Positions 17,776 to 26,833 of a stretch of DNA of 47,412 nt are shown piece by piece. Under the pieces are notes generated by a model. The model was not told where the DNA came from, did not search any database, and saw nothing but the letters and a program-made list of their open reading frames with translations. This DNA is from Desulfotomaculum copahuensis. GTDB lineage: Bacteria > Bacillota > Desulfotomaculia > Desulfotomaculales > Desulfovirgulaceae. A program made the translations under genes and the position numbers. Where the stretch lies: the NCBI RefSeq assembly GCF_001655685.1, contig NZ_LYVF01000193.1, positions 1 through 47,412 of the forward strand, written 5' to 3'. Within the stretch, counting starts at the first letter, position 1; the number at the start of each line of letters is the position of its first letter.

Positions 17776-18570
17776 TTAATCATCCTGCCCGTGCGCCTCC
17801 AGCCAGGCCCGCACCGGCTTGAAACCGGCGCGGTGCAACGCGCAGGGGCCGAAGCGGTCCAACGCCTGCAGGTGCTCCGGGGTGGGATAGCCCTTGTGGA
17901 CGGCAAAACCATACGGGGGATAAAGCCGGTCGAGCGCCTGCATCAGATGGTCGCGCGTCATTTTGGCCAGAATGGAGGCGGCGGCAATGGAGGCGCTTAA
18001 CCCGTCCCCCCCGACCAGCGGCCGTTGGGGAAGGTCAATGTCTATGGCATGACGCCCGTCCACCAGCAGGAATTGCGGTGACGGCGCCAGTCCGTTCACC
18101 GCCCGCCACATGGCCAGCAGCGAAGCCCGGTGGATGTTGATGCGCTCAATTTCCGCCACCGTGGCCAGGCCGACCGACCAGGCCAGGGACATTTTTTTGA
18201 TCTGCCAGGCCAGGGCTTCACGTTTGCCGGCCGAAAGTTTCTTGGAATCGTTCAACCCGGGCAGGCTTACTCCGGCCGGCAAAATCACCGCTGCAGCCAC
18301 CACCGGTCCGGCCAGCGGACCCCGGCCGGCCTCATCCACACCGGCCGGCAGGACAAACCCTTGTGCATAAAGCTCTTTTTCATGACACCACAAACCGGTT
18401 AAACGCTCATTCTCCCGCTGCTGCTCATTCAGCCGCCGGCACAAGCGGCCGCCGATCTGTCTAACGGCAACCCGCGCATCGGCAAGCAGTGCCCCTGCCA
18501 ACCGCCCGTCGGCAACGCGCTGATCGGCCAGGTGCTTGATTTCACTGACGGTGAGGGCGCTGAGATCCAA
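17776..18570 (-). CDS. rnhB: Ribonuclease HII
   Basis: The 264-residue enzyme removes RNA from RNA-DNA hybrids. It has the RNase HII core VDEAGRGPLAGPVVAAAV (first catalytic Asp-Glu), NDSKKLSAGKRE, and the later LLVDGRHA and SILAKMTRD motifs. The first 70 residues form the helical extension seen in Bacillus-type RNase HII. The start codon is TTG with GGAGG 10 bases upstream; a short GGAG/CTCC hairpin could mask it. It follows ylqF on the same strand. Confidence 0.95.
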   Translation of the reverse strand: MDLSALTVSEIKHLADQRVADGRLAGALLADARVAVRQIGGRLCRRLNEQQRENERLTGLWCHEKELYAQGFVLPAGVDEAGRGPLAGPVVAAAVILPAGVSLPGLNDSKKLSAGKREALAWQIKKMSLAWSVGLATVAEIERINIHRASLLAMWRAVNGLAPSPQFLLVDGRHAIDIDLPQRPLVGGDGLSASIAAASILAKMTRDHLMQALDRLYPPYGFAVHKGYPTPEHLQALDRFGPCALHRAGFKPVRAWLEAHGQDD

Positions 18571-18666
18571 AAAAGGAGAACCTCCGTAAAAAAACCTTAA
18601 CTTTAATATTTTTTCGCGCTCAAGTGCTAAATCCCTGCCCCCAAAAAAGATTTTTTACGCCTTTTT

Positions 18667-19512
18667 TTAATTACCAGGCGGCGGATCCAGAGTAATACGC
18701 CCCAGCTTCCCTTCCCGGAATTCTTTTAACAGATGTCCGGCCGCCCGGGAAACGTCCGGCCGTCCGCCGGGTCCAAGCAACCCCCTTTTGACGGCGATTT
18801 GCTCCAAAACCGGTTCACCCGCATTTTCAGCCATAGCGTAACGCTCCGGTAAAACCCGGGGGTGCCTTTGCCGGAGCCAGCCGGCCAGCCAGACGGCCAC
18901 TTCCTCCGGCTGATAGACCTCTTCCCTGATTGCACCTGTGGCAGCCAGCTTCATAGCCGCCTCCTGATCGCCGAACTTCGGCCAGAGCACACCCGGTGTG
19001 TCCAGCAGTTCCACCCCCCTGGCCAGACGCACCCACTGCTGCCCGCGGGTCACCCCGGGACGGTTGGCTGTACGGGTGGCCGCCCGGCCGGCCAGGGCGT
19101 TGATCAACATGGACTTGCCCACATTGGGGATGCCGAGCACCATGCAGCGGGGCGGCCGCGGCCGGCGGCCGGCGGCGGCCAGGGCGGCAATACGTGCCGC
19201 CGCCAGACGCTGCACCGCCGCCGGCACCTCCCTGACCCCCCGCCCGTGCGCCGCATCCACCGCCAGGGCGCCCATGCCCTGCTGGTTGAACCACAACAAC
19301 CAGCGCGCTGTTTCCGCCGGATCGGCCAGATCGGTCTTGTTCAACACCACCAACCGGGGCTTGTGCCGGGTAACCTCATCAATTAGCGGATTGCGGCTGC
19401 TTGCCGGCAGACGGGCGTCCAGCAATTCGATCACCACGTCCACCAGCTTCAGGTTTTCCTGAACCAGGCGTTTGGCCCTGGCCATATGGCCGGGATACCA
19501 CTGGATATCCAT
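18667..19512 (-). CDS. ylqF: Ribosome biogenesis GTPase YlqF/RbgA
   Basis: The 281-residue protein has the circularly permuted GTPase order: MDIQWYPGHMARAKR start, VVLNKTDLAD (G4) before GIPNVGKSMLINAL (G1) and LLDTPGVLWPK (G3). YlqF assists late assembly of the 50S ribosomal subunit. It stands between lepB and rnhB, as in many Firmicutes. Confidence 0.95.
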   Translation of the reverse strand: MDIQWYPGHMARAKRLVQENLKLVDVVIELLDARLPASSRNPLIDEVTRHKPRLVVLNKTDLADPAETARWLLWFNQQGMGALAVDAAHGRGVREVPAAVQRLAAARIAALAAAGRRPRPPRCMVLGIPNVGKSMLINALAGRAATRTANRPGVTRGQQWVRLARGVELLDTPGVLWPKFGDQEAAMKLAATGAIREEVYQPEEVAVWLAGWLRQRHPRVLPERYAMAENAGEPVLEQIAVKRGLLGPGGRPDVSRAAGHLLKEFREGKLGRITLDPPPGN

Positions 19513-19549
19513 CCGATCACCCGTTGTCCTTTACCAGGATATGCTTTGC

Positions 19550-20113
19550 TCAGCGCTTTAATAACCCGATACGGTCCAGCGGCCAGTAAATCATAATGGC
19601 CTTGCCGATTATGTCCTGCCGGGGCAGCGGCCCCCAGACCCGGCTGTCATCGCTGTTGTTCCGGTTGTCGCCGAGCATGAAGTAACTTCCCTTGGGCACC
19701 TTCTTCGGACCGAAATTCGCAAACGTCATGCCCGGGGGCAGGTAGTTTTCCGGCATTTCCCGGCCGTTGATATACAGGTGGCTGTTGCGCAGTTCCACCG
19801 TTTCGCCGCCGACGGCAATCAATCTTTTGACAAAGTCCCGGCTGGGATCCAGGGGATATTTAAAAACGACAATATCGCCCCGGTGGGGCTCGCCCAGGTG
19901 ATAGGCCAGCTTGCTAACAATAATCCGGTCATTGACGAGCAGGGTGGGTTCCATGGAGCCGGATGGGATGTAAAATGGGGCCAGGATAAAAAGCCTGATT
20001 ACAGCGGCCAGCACCACGGCGATGATTACAGATTCCAGCAATTCGCCGAGTGCCGATTTTTTACCCGCCGGTTCCGGCACCGGGCCGGCGTTACGGTCCG
20101 CCTCTTCGATCAT
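19550..20113 (-). CDS. lepB: Signal peptidase I
   Basis: The 187-residue membrane enzyme cleaves signal peptides on the outer face of the cytoplasmic membrane. It has one N-terminal membrane helix (residues about 25-45), the catalytic serine box IPSGSMEPTL, the lysine box GDIVVFKYP...RDFVKRLIAVGG and the GDNRNNSDDSRVWGPL box E. It lies between rplS and ylqF in the ribosomal operon, the usual Firmicutes position. Confidence 0.96.
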   Translation of the reverse strand: MIEEADRNAGPVPEPAGKKSALGELLESVIIAVVLAAVIRLFILAPFYIPSGSMEPTLLVNDRIIVSKLAYHLGEPHRGDIVVFKYPLDPSRDFVKRLIAVGGETVELRNSHLYINGREMPENYLPPGMTFANFGPKKVPKGSYFMLGDNRNNSDDSRVWGPLPRQDIIGKAIMIYWPLDRIGLLKR

Positions 20114-20181
20114 TGCGCCAACCTCCCCACCGGTTTAAAAAAAGCCAAAAAGGGACTGGCATGGCAGTCCCCGGTCCTTGA

Positions 20182-20523
20182 TTACCTTTTGTCTTTGATC
20201 CGGGCGGCCTTACCGCGCAATTCACGCAGGTAGTAAAGTCTGGCCCGGCGCACCAACCCGCGGCGCATCAGTTCAATGCGCTCAATCCGCGGCGAATGAA
20301 CGGGAAAGGTTCTTTCCACGCCCACTCCGTAGGAAACCCGGCGCACGGTGAAGGTTTCACCCAGGCCGCCGCCCCGGCGCCGGATCACAACGCCTTCGAA
20401 AACCTGAATGCGTTCCCGGTTGCCCTCGACCACCTTCACATGCACACGCACGGTATCCCCGGATTTAAAACCGGGAATGCCATCCTTTAATTGTTCTTGT
20501 TCCAGGGATTCTACCAAATTCAT
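20182..20523 (-). CDS. rplS: 50S ribosomal protein L19
   Basis: The 113-residue protein matches L19 end to end: [55 protein letters not shown] and a basic C-terminus. It sits at the subunit interface of the ribosome. It follows trmD after a 78-bp gap. Confidence 0.97.
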   Translation of the reverse strand: MNLVESLEQEQLKDGIPGFKSGDTVRVHVKVVEGNRERIQVFEGVVIRRRGGGLGETFTVRRVSYGVGVERTFPVHSPRIERIELMRRGLVRRARLYYLRELRGKAARIKDKR

Positions 20524-20601
20524 CCCAATATACCCTCCTTCCCGCCTGGACGTTCATGCCTCTTTAAGAGACAGCGGACCGTCCGTAATCACCAAAGCCA
20601 A

Positions 20602-21390
20602 TTATAACACACCGTCTTGCTCCGGAGCAAGTTTTGTGTGTCGTTCCAGCAGGTGTCCAATTTCTGTCTGCATGGCACGCAAAATGCCGATATCTTCCCT
20701 GCTCAAAGCAACGTTGGCCAGCAGTTCGGGCCGCAAGGCCAGGGTGCGCCACAGGGACTGCCGTCGCCGCCACTGGTCGATCCGGGCGTGATGACCGCTG
20801 AACAGCACATCCGGCACCGCTTGCCCCCGGTATTCCCGGGGACGGGTGTACTGGGGATACTCCAGCAGCCCGCCGGCAAAAGACTCCTCCAGCACCGAAG
20901 CTTCCTCCCCCAGCACACCGGGAATCAGGCGCGCCACTGCATCCACCACGACCATGGCCGGCAGTTCCCCCCCGGTGAGCACGTAATCACCGATCGAGAT
21001 TTCATCCGTAACCAGGCTGGCGGCCACCCGGTCATCAACGCCCTCGTAATGACCGCAGATGAAAACAAGGTGCTTTTCTTTGGCCAGTTCGCCGGCCACC
21101 GCCTGGCTGAAGGGATAACCGGCCGGGCTGAGCAAAACCACCCGGTCCGCCCCCCCGCGGCGGGCACGCAGCCAGTCCATGGCTTCAAACAGCGGTTCAG
21201 CCGCCATAACCATCCCGGCGCCGCCACCGAACGGCGTATCATCGACCGTATGATGCTTGTTGCGGGAAAAATCCCGGATATTGATGATGTTGATGTCGAG
21301 CAAACCCTTTTCCCCGGCCCGGCCGAGCATGCTGGCATGCAAAGGGCCGGTGAACATTTCGGGGAATAGGGTTAAGATATCAATAAACAT
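20602..21390 (-). CDS. trmD: tRNA (guanine-N1)-methyltransferase TrmD
   Basis: The 262-residue SPOUT-class enzyme methylates G37 of tRNAs using S-adenosylmethionine. It shows [13 protein letters not shown], the [13 protein letters not shown] motif, [13 protein letters not shown] and [16 protein letters not shown] (the trefoil knot). It starts 1 base after the rimM stop, so the two are coupled. Confidence 0.97.
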   Translation of the reverse strand: MFIDILTLFPEMFTGPLHASMLGRAGEKGLLDINIINIRDFSRNKHHTVDDTPFGGGAGMVMAAEPLFEAMDWLRARRGGADRVVLLSPAGYPFSQAVAGELAKEKHLVFICGHYEGVDDRVAASLVTDEISIGDYVLTGGELPAMVVVDAVARLIPGVLGEEASVLEESFAGGLLEYPQYTRPREYRGQAVPDVLFSGHHARIDQWRRRQSLWRTLALRPELLANVALSREDIGILRAMQTEIGHLLERHTKLAPEQDGVL

Positions 21391-21391
21391 A

Positions 21392-21904
21392 CTAGTCCCT
21401 CAATCCGGCGGGCAGCGCCACCACCATGCGTTTCCCCGGCAAATCGATCTCCCGCACCATCTCTTTGCGTGCCGGCACCAGCAGCGGCGGCTTCACCCCC
21501 TCCTGCACCACATAGACATCATGGGCGGGGTTGGCCAGCACATCACGGACCGTCCCCAGGTATTCACCCGTTCCGGTGTACACGCGCAGGCCGATGATGT
21601 CGAATACATAGTAAGTGTCTGCGGGCAGGGGCACCAATTGGTCGCGGGTAACCTGCAGCAAGGCGCCCTTCAAGGCCTGTGCGGCGTTCATGTCCGGCAC
21701 GCCGGCAAATTTGACGATCACAAACCGCTTGTGGTAACCCACTGTTTCAATGTGGTAAAGCCGGCGGCTTTCACCCCGGGCCACCAGCACCTGCTCCATT
21801 TGCGCAAAACGCTCCGGAAAATCCGTCAGCGGCACCACCCTGACCTGACCGCGGTTGCCCTGGGTATTTACAATCTTGCCGATGGTAATATATTCTTCAA
21901 GCAT
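21392..21904 (-). CDS. rimM: 16S rRNA processing protein RimM
   Basis: The 170-residue protein has the RimM N-terminal barrel ([23 protein letters not shown]) and the C-terminal PRC barrel ([20 protein letters not shown]). It assists maturation of the 30S head domain. It overlaps ylqD by 8 bases and is coupled to trmD. Confidence 0.95.
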   Translation of the reverse strand: MLEEYITIGKIVNTQGNRGQVRVVPLTDFPERFAQMEQVLVARGESRRLYHIETVGYHKRFVIVKFAGVPDMNAAQALKGALLQVTRDQLVPLPADTYYVFDIIGLRVYTGTGEYLGTVRDVLANPAHDVYVVQEGVKPPLLVPARKEMVREIDLPGKRMVVALPAGLRD

Positions 21905-22319
21905 TGTCCGGCCCGCCCGTCCTGATCTCCACCACTACACCGTCCTCGACCACGATTTCCGCACCCATTACCCGGCGCCAGTCATCGCCCACCTGCAATT
22001 CCACAATACTTTCCACCCGGCCGTGCAGCACTTCCTCGCCCGGCGCCAGCCGGCCCACACTTTTCAGCTTTTCCAGTAATTCCTGACGTTTGCTTAAACA
22101 GGCGGCGCGACCGCTCTCAAGCTGCTGCCGGACCGCTGCCGCGGCCGCGTCCGGCTTGCCGGAAGCGGCGTCAATGCGGCGGGACTGCCATTCCAGTTGC
22201 TTGAGCTGTGCGTCCAACCGGGTGACGGCTTCCTGCAGTTCAGCAGCCACAGCCTTTTTATAGTTGTCCGTTACCCTGATCTTGACCACTACCGGCCGGG
22301 TAATGGTGAGCCTGGACAT
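21897..22319 (-). CDS. ylqD: YlqD family protein
   Basis: The 140-residue protein is of the YlqD family by content and position between khpA and rimM. It starts with ITRPVVVKIRVTDNYKKAVAAELQ, has a coiled coil of about 50 residues (VTRLDAQLKQLEWQSRRID), and ends in a small beta domain (EVLHGRVESIVELQVGDDW). Its function is unknown. The position suggests a link to ribosome or RNA metabolism, but this is inference. Confidence 0.85.
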   Translation of the reverse strand: MSRLTITRPVVVKIRVTDNYKKAVAAELQEAVTRLDAQLKQLEWQSRRIDAASGKPDAAAAAVRQQLESGRAACLSKRQELLEKLKSVGRLAPGEEVLHGRVESIVELQVGDDWRRVMGAEIVVEDGVVVEIRTGGPDNA

Positions 22320-22401
22320 GACCGGACCTCCCGTGCGGCGGATTCGTTTCCCGGTTGGCGGAACTGCGCCCCGGCCGCTGATCGGCCGCCGTTTGCCGGA
22401 T

Positions 22402-22629
22402 TTAAATTATTTCCACAATCACTTTCTTGCGCTGCCTGGTGGCGGCGGCCTTGACCACCATGCGGATGGCCCGGGCAATCCGGCCCTGCTTGCCAATTAC
22501 TTTTCCCATGTCCTCGGGGGCCACCTTCAACTCGATCAGGTAGGATTTTTCCTTTTCAATCATATTGACCGAAACCTGGTCCGGCCGGTCCACAAGGGCT
22601 TTGGCCAGGATCTCAACCACTTCTTTCAT
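22402..22629 (-). CDS. khpA: KH-domain RNA-binding protein KhpA (YlqC)
   Basis: The 75-residue protein is a single KH domain with the GKVIGKQGRIARAIRMVVKA loop, where the GxxG is GKQG. KhpA-type proteins bind RNA broadly and in several Firmicutes work with KhpB (Jag). It lies between rpsP and ylqD, the standard gene order. Confidence 0.94.
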   Translation of the reverse strand: MKEVVEILAKALVDRPDQVSVNMIEKEKSYLIELKVAPEDMGKVIGKQGRIARAIRMVVKAAATRQRKKVIVEII

Positions 22630-22656
22630 GCGCGCGGCGACCTCCTTGCCATCCTG

Positions 22657-22923
22657 CTACTCATTCTCCGCGGCGGGTTTGTTCAGCAGTCCGGCTTTAT
22701 TAAACAGCGCCCGGGTGGTATCGGTAAGTTGGGCGCCGTTTTTCAGCCAGTTCAGCGCCCTGTCCGCATCAATTTTGATTTCAGCCGGTTTTTTCAAGGG
22801 ATCATAATAACCCAGTTCCTCCACAAACCGGCCGTCCCGCGGTGCACGGGAGTCGGCCACCACAATGCGGTAAAAGGGGTTTTTCTTGGCCCCCATTCTC
22901 TTCAGCCTGATCTTGACAGCCAT
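22657..22923 (-). CDS. rpsP: 30S ribosomal protein S16
   Basis: The 88-residue protein matches S16: [42 protein letters not shown] and a [14 protein letters not shown] helix. The ATG at 22923 has a perfect AAGGAGGTG upstream. The open frame extends 12 codons further, which would overlap ffh. Confidence 0.97.
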   Translation of the reverse strand: MAVKIRLKRMGAKKNPFYRIVVADSRAPRDGRFVEELGYYDPLKKPAEIKIDADRALNWLKNGAQLTDTTRALFNKAGLLNKPAAENE

Positions 22924-22955
22924 TGTCTCACCTCCTTCATGGGATCCGTCCGATG

Positions 22956-24326
22956 TCAAAAAAGCGGATTGCCTTTGCCGGTAAACAGGTTGCCCGGAAC
23001 GCGGCCGCCTTTTTTCATACTTTTACCCATTTCGCTGAACTGGCGCATCATCTTTTTAGTCTGTTCAAACTGTTTGAGCACACTGTTTACCTGCTGCACC
23101 GAGGTGCCACTGCCCCGGGCGATGCGCCGCCGGCGGCTGCCGTTGATCTCGTGAGGGCGGTTGCGCTCCCACGGGGTCATCGATTTGATGATCGCCTCCA
23201 CATAGACCAGTTCCTTATCGTCTATGTCGCCCAGTTCCTTCATTTTTTTCATGCTGCCGAGCCCCGGAATCATGCCGATGATCTGCTGGATCGGCCCCAG
23301 TTTGCGCACTTCCTGCAGCTGTTCCAGAAAATCATCCAGTGTAAATTCCACGTTTTTAATCTTTTGATTTAATTTGGCCACCTGGTCGGCGTCAAAGCTG
23401 GCCTGCGCCTTTTCAATCAGCGTCAGCACATCGCCCATGCCCAGGATGCGGTCGGCCATGCGGTCAGGGTGAAAAGGCTCCAGGGCGTCCAGCTTTTCCC
23501 CCACCCCGGCGAATTTGACCGGGCAGCCGGTAACCGCCTTCATGGACAGGGCGGCGCCGCCCCGGGCATCGCCGTCCAGTTTGGTCAGAATCACCCCGTC
23601 CAAACCCAAACGGCTGTTAAAGGCTTCCGCCACGTTTACAGCCACCTGACCGGTCATGGCGTCCACCACCAGCAGAATTTCATGCGGATGCACCGCGGCC
23701 TTGATGGCGGCCAGTTCGTCCATCATTTCCTGATCAATCTGCAGCCGGCCGGCGGTATCAATAATGACCAGATCCCGTCCCGTACCCACCGCATGCTCCA
23801 CGGCCGCCCGGGCGATATCCACCGGGCTTTGCCGGTCGCCCATGGAGAAAACGGGTACGTCCAGCTGCTGCCCGAGCACCTGCAGTTGCTTGATCGCCGC
23901 CGGGCGGTAGACGTCGCCGGCCACCAGCAGGGGACGGCGGCCGGTTTTGCGCAAAGTATTGGCCAGTTTGGCCGCGCTGGTGGTTTTGCCGGCCCCGTGC
24001 AGGCCCACCAGCATCACCAGGGTGGGCGGCTTGGGGGACACGTTGATCTTGCTCTGCGTACCGCCCATCAGTGCGGCCAGTTCGTCGCGCACAATTTTGA
24101 TCACCTGCTGTCCCGGCGTCAGACTGTCCAGTATATCCTGGCCGATGGCCCGCTCCTTGACACGCTGAACGAATTTTTTGACCACCTGAAAGTTGACATC
24201 GGCACCCAAAAGGGCCCGTTTTACCTCTTTCATCGCCTCGTCCACATCCGCCTCCGTCAGGCGGCCTTTGCCCTTCAAACGGCGGAAGGTTTCCTGCAGT
24301 TTTTCCGCCAGGCCGGAAAATACCAT
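22956..24326 (-). CDS. ffh: Signal recognition particle protein Ffh
   Basis: The 456-residue GTPase has the N domain ([20 protein letters not shown]), the G domain with [18 protein letters not shown] and [10 protein letters not shown], and a methionine-rich M domain ending with [17 protein letters not shown]. It recognises signal sequences with SRP RNA and targets them to FtsY. The ATG at 24326 has AGGGGGTGA upstream. A GTG 7 codons earlier is also possible. Confidence 0.97.
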   Translation of the reverse strand: MVFSGLAEKLQETFRRLKGKGRLTEADVDEAMKEVKRALLGADVNFQVVKKFVQRVKERAIGQDILDSLTPGQQVIKIVRDELAALMGGTQSKINVSPKPPTLVMLVGLHGAGKTTSAAKLANTLRKTGRRPLLVAGDVYRPAAIKQLQVLGQQLDVPVFSMGDRQSPVDIARAAVEHAVGTGRDLVIIDTAGRLQIDQEMMDELAAIKAAVHPHEILLVVDAMTGQVAVNVAEAFNSRLGLDGVILTKLDGDARGGAALSMKAVTGCPVKFAGVGEKLDALEPFHPDRMADRILGMGDVLTLIEKAQASFDADQVAKLNQKIKNVEFTLDDFLEQLQEVRKLGPIQQIIGMIPGLGSMKKMKELGDIDDKELVYVEAIIKSMTPWERNRPHEINGSRRRRIARGSGTSVQQVNSVLKQFEQTKKMMRQFSEMGKSMKKGGRVPGNLFTGKGNPLF

Positions 24327-24348
24327 CTGTTTCACCCCCTTGATCACT

Positions 24349-24693
24349 TTACCGCTCCAGTTCGGTCACTTCTTTCAAGATTTCCCGCGCCCGGACAATC
24401 TTTTCCTCCTGCCCGGGCCGGTAGCCGGCCAGCAGCGCCCCGGCTTCCGCCAGGCGTTCTTTCTGGGCCAGAAACTTGCCTGCCAAACCCAGCTTTTCTT
24501 CGTAGCCACTCAATGTATGCTCGGCCCTTTTCAACACATCATGCACCGCCTGCCGGCTGATGGCAAACTGTTCGGCAATCTCCCCCAGGGACAGGTCGTT
24601 GGCGTAGTACAATTCGGTAAACTTTTGCTGACGCGGAGTCAGCAACTGCCCGTAAAAATCGTAAAGAAAATTGATCCAGGCCCACTTTTCCAT
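24349..24693 (-). CDS. ylxM: YlxM family SRP-associated DNA/RNA-binding protein
   Basis: The 114-residue protein is all helical with a helix-turn-helix core (DLSLGEIAEQFAISRQAVHDVLKRAE) and an LTPRQQKFTELYY start, the UPF0122/YlxM pattern. YlxM modulates SRP GTPase activity in some Gram-positives. It precedes ffh by about 20 bases. The ftsY gene commonly upstream in Firmicutes is not here; instead a divergent aminotransferase gene follows. Confidence 0.93.
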   Translation of the reverse strand: MEKWAWINFLYDFYGQLLTPRQQKFTELYYANDLSLGEIAEQFAISRQAVHDVLKRAEHTLSGYEEKLGLAGKFLAQKERLAEAGALLAGYRPGQEEKIVRAREILKEVTELER

Positions 24694-24745
24694 AACCGTC
24701 CCCTCCGGGGCGCAAGACTATAAAGGGTGGATGCTTTACAGATAG

Positions 24746-24775
24746 ATTTTAACCCACCCGGCGGGCGGCTGTCAA
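24746..24775 (-). promoter_or_regulatory. Sigma-A promoter for the ylxM-ffh-rpsP operon
   Basis: On the minus strand TTGACA (24775-24770) and TAAAAT (24751-24746) are 18 bases apart, about 50 bases before the ylxM start. No other promoter of this quality is seen before rnhB, so the eleven genes from ylxM to rnhB may form one transcript. Confidence 0.8.
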
Positions 24776-24982
24776 GCCGGAGCAGCAAAAAGATATTAGC
24801 CGTACCCCGCAATACCCCGCGCCGGCGGAACAGCAGCTAAACCTGAAGTGAGCGGACGGGGAATACCACGTCAAGGCTCCAATGCCCCGCGCCGCAAAAC
24901 AGCGCCGGATCCCGGCGCGGACCGCCGGCATTCCTTGGCATAAGGCACGTCTTCAAGACAACGGCGCAAACTGTTTTCCGGT

Positions 24983-25011
24983 TTGACAGCCTGGCGGGCC
25001 GGTGATACTAT
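24983..25011 (+). promoter_or_regulatory. Sigma-A promoter for the class III aminotransferase gene
   Basis: A perfect TTGACA at 24983-24988 and TACTAT at 25006-25011 are 17 bases apart. The aminotransferase start lies about 60 bases downstream. The rest of the ylxM-aminotransferase interval (24776-24982) holds two imperfect direct copies of a GC-rich motif (CCCCGCGCCG with flanking similarity, near 24815 and 24885) and nothing gene-like. Confidence 0.87.
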
Positions 25012-25073
25012 TGGATTAAACTGGCACAACCGGCATCAATCCGGTCCGGACCGGCCAATATGAGGTGATTTTT

Positions 25074-26465
25074 TTGCATACGGACGACAAGCTATATTCC
25101 CTGGATGACGCGATAAAACTGGACCGCCGGCAAATCCGGGAACTGCATAAGAATTACGGCAATGCCAGCTTGACCGGCATGCTCGCACTGCTGGGCTTTG
25201 ACAAGCATTTCGTGCGGGCGCGGGACGTGTCGGTATGGGACAGTGAAGGGAAGGAATACCTGGACTTTCTGGGCGCCTACGGGGCGTTGAACCTGGGCCA
25301 CAACCACCCGGCGGTGCTGGCCGCGCTGGAAAAAGTACGGGAGATGCCCAACCTGCTACAGGCCTCGCTGAACCCGCTGGCCGGAGCGCTGGCTCACAAT
25401 CTGGCCCTGCTCACTCCCGGCGGGCTGCAACGCTGCTTTTTCGGCAACAGCGGCGCCGAGGCGGTGGAGGGCGCTTTAAAACTGGCCCGCATCGCCACCG
25501 GCCGGGAGGAAATCATTTACTGCCGGGACTCCTTTCACGGCAAAACCTTCGGCGCCCTTTCCGTGACTGGCCGCACCAAGTATCAGGAGCCCTTCAAACC
25601 GCTTTTACCCGGCTGCGCCGCCGTTCCCTTCGGTGATTTGAAAGCGCTGGAGAAGGCGCTGCGTCCCGGGCGGGCGGCCGCCTTTATAGTCGAACCGGTT
25701 CAGGGCGAAGGGGGCATCATCCTGCCACCACCGGGCTACCTGTCCGGCGCCCGGGAATTATGCACCCGCCACGGCGCTTTGTTCATTGCCGACGAAATAC
25801 AAACCGGTTTCGGCCGCACCGGCCATCTGTTCGCCTGCGAGGCCGAACAGGTGGAACCGGATGTGATCTGCCTGGCCAAGTCGTTGGGCGGCGGGGTGAT
25901 GCCCGTCGGCGCCTTCATCACCACCGACGCAATCTGGAAGAAGGCTTACGGCAGTATGGAAAAGGCACTGCTGCACACCTCCACGTTCGGCGGCAACACG
26001 CTGGCGGCGGCCGCCGCCCTGGCCGCGCTGGAGGTGATTACCGGGGAAAATCTGGCCGCCCGGGCACGGGAAAACGGCGCCTACTTCCTGGAAAAATTAA
26101 AGGGTTTGCAGGAAATGTTCCCTCTGCTCAAGGAAGTGCGCGGCCGGGGACTGATGATCGGCCTGGAATTCAACCAGCCCGGCGGACTGGCCGACAAAGC
26201 CTCCTTCGGCCTGGCCGGCAAACTGGCCGGGGAGTATATGGGCAGCCTGGTGGCCGGGGAACTGCTCAACGACCACGGTATCATCACCGCCTACACATTG
26301 AACAATCCGAATGTAATCCGCCTGGAGCCGCCCCTGACGGTCACCCGCGCTCAAATCGACCGGGTGCTGGCCGCGCTGCAGGATATATTGACCAAACACA
26401 AGGGATTTCTCAGCATGGCCGCCGGCGGGGTGAAAACGGTGTTCAAGTCCCTGACCGGCAAATAA
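25074..26465 (+). CDS. Class III aminotransferase, putrescine/ornithine-aminotransferase-like
   Basis: The 463-residue PLP enzyme has the class III features: FFGNSGAEAVEGALKLAR, CRDSFHGKTFGALS, the aspartate box FIADEIQTGFGRTG and the PLP lysine in CLAKSLGGGVMP near residue 270, then HTSTFGGN. The N-terminal extension (YSLDDAIKLDRRQIRELHKNYGN) and overall pattern resemble putrescine aminotransferases, but substrate cannot be fixed by reading. The TTG at 25074 is chosen because GAGGTGA lies 6 bases upstream; the GTG at 25065 lies inside that site. Confidence 0.85.
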   Translation: MHTDDKLYSLDDAIKLDRRQIRELHKNYGNASLTGMLALLGFDKHFVRARDVSVWDSEGKEYLDFLGAYGALNLGHNHPAVLAALEKVREMPNLLQASLNPLAGALAHNLALLTPGGLQRCFFGNSGAEAVEGALKLARIATGREEIIYCRDSFHGKTFGALSVTGRTKYQEPFKPLLPGCAAVPFGDLKALEKALRPGRAAAFIVEPVQGEGGIILPPPGYLSGARELCTRHGALFIADEIQTGFGRTGHLFACEAEQVEPDVICLAKSLGGGVMPVGAFITTDAIWKKAYGSMEKALLHTSTFGGNTLAAAAALAALEVITGENLAARARENGAYFLEKLKGLQEMFPLLKEVRGRGLMIGLEFNQPGGLADKASFGLAGKLAGEYMGSLVAGELLNDHGIITAYTLNNPNVIRLEPPLTVTRAQIDRVLAALQDILTKHKGFLSMAAGGVKTVFKSLTGK

Positions 26466-26833
26466 CGGGACAATATGGGGCGGTTCCACCACGACAATAA
26501 CTGCTACTAAAAGCGGAAGCCGAAACTGCCAGGTATTGTAAATCCGGTGTCCGGTATGGACCTGCGGTAGACGTTTTCTAAAGGAATTTTTACGCAGCCC
26601 GTAAAAGAAATAAAAAGGGGGCGGTTGCACAAGAACCGTCCCCCGCACTTGGGTCAGTTTATAGTCACCGTGGCCGCTTCCGCTTCCACGCCCGGCACAT
26701 CCGGAAACCTTCTCCTTTATCGGGTTGAGCACCACAAGCAGCCGTTTCTGCCGGAATAATCGCGCTTATCAAGCCGGCCGGAAAATATCCGCCTCGTCCG
26801 TCCCGGCCGCTGCCTGAGGACCGGCGGCAAGCT
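26466..26833. other. Intergenic interval, convergent gene ends
   Basis: The 368 bp between the aminotransferase stop and the stop of the HdrD-like gene hold one clear terminator for the leftward gene (26612-26644). I see no supported gene; the leftward open frame here is the antisense of the aminotransferase end plus the terminator. Confidence 0.6.
26612..26644 (-). terminator. Terminator after the HdrD-like gene
   Basis: On the minus strand GGGGGACGGTT and AACCGCCCCC form a GC-rich stem with one bulge and a 7-base loop, followed by TTTTTATTTC. It is about 190 bases after the stop of the HdrD-like gene. Confidence 0.8.

Noticed and set aside
25022-25040. TGGCAC before the aminotransferase as a sigma-54 promoter
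   Set aside because: The expected TTGC at the right distance is missing, and a near-perfect sigma-A promoter lies just upstream.
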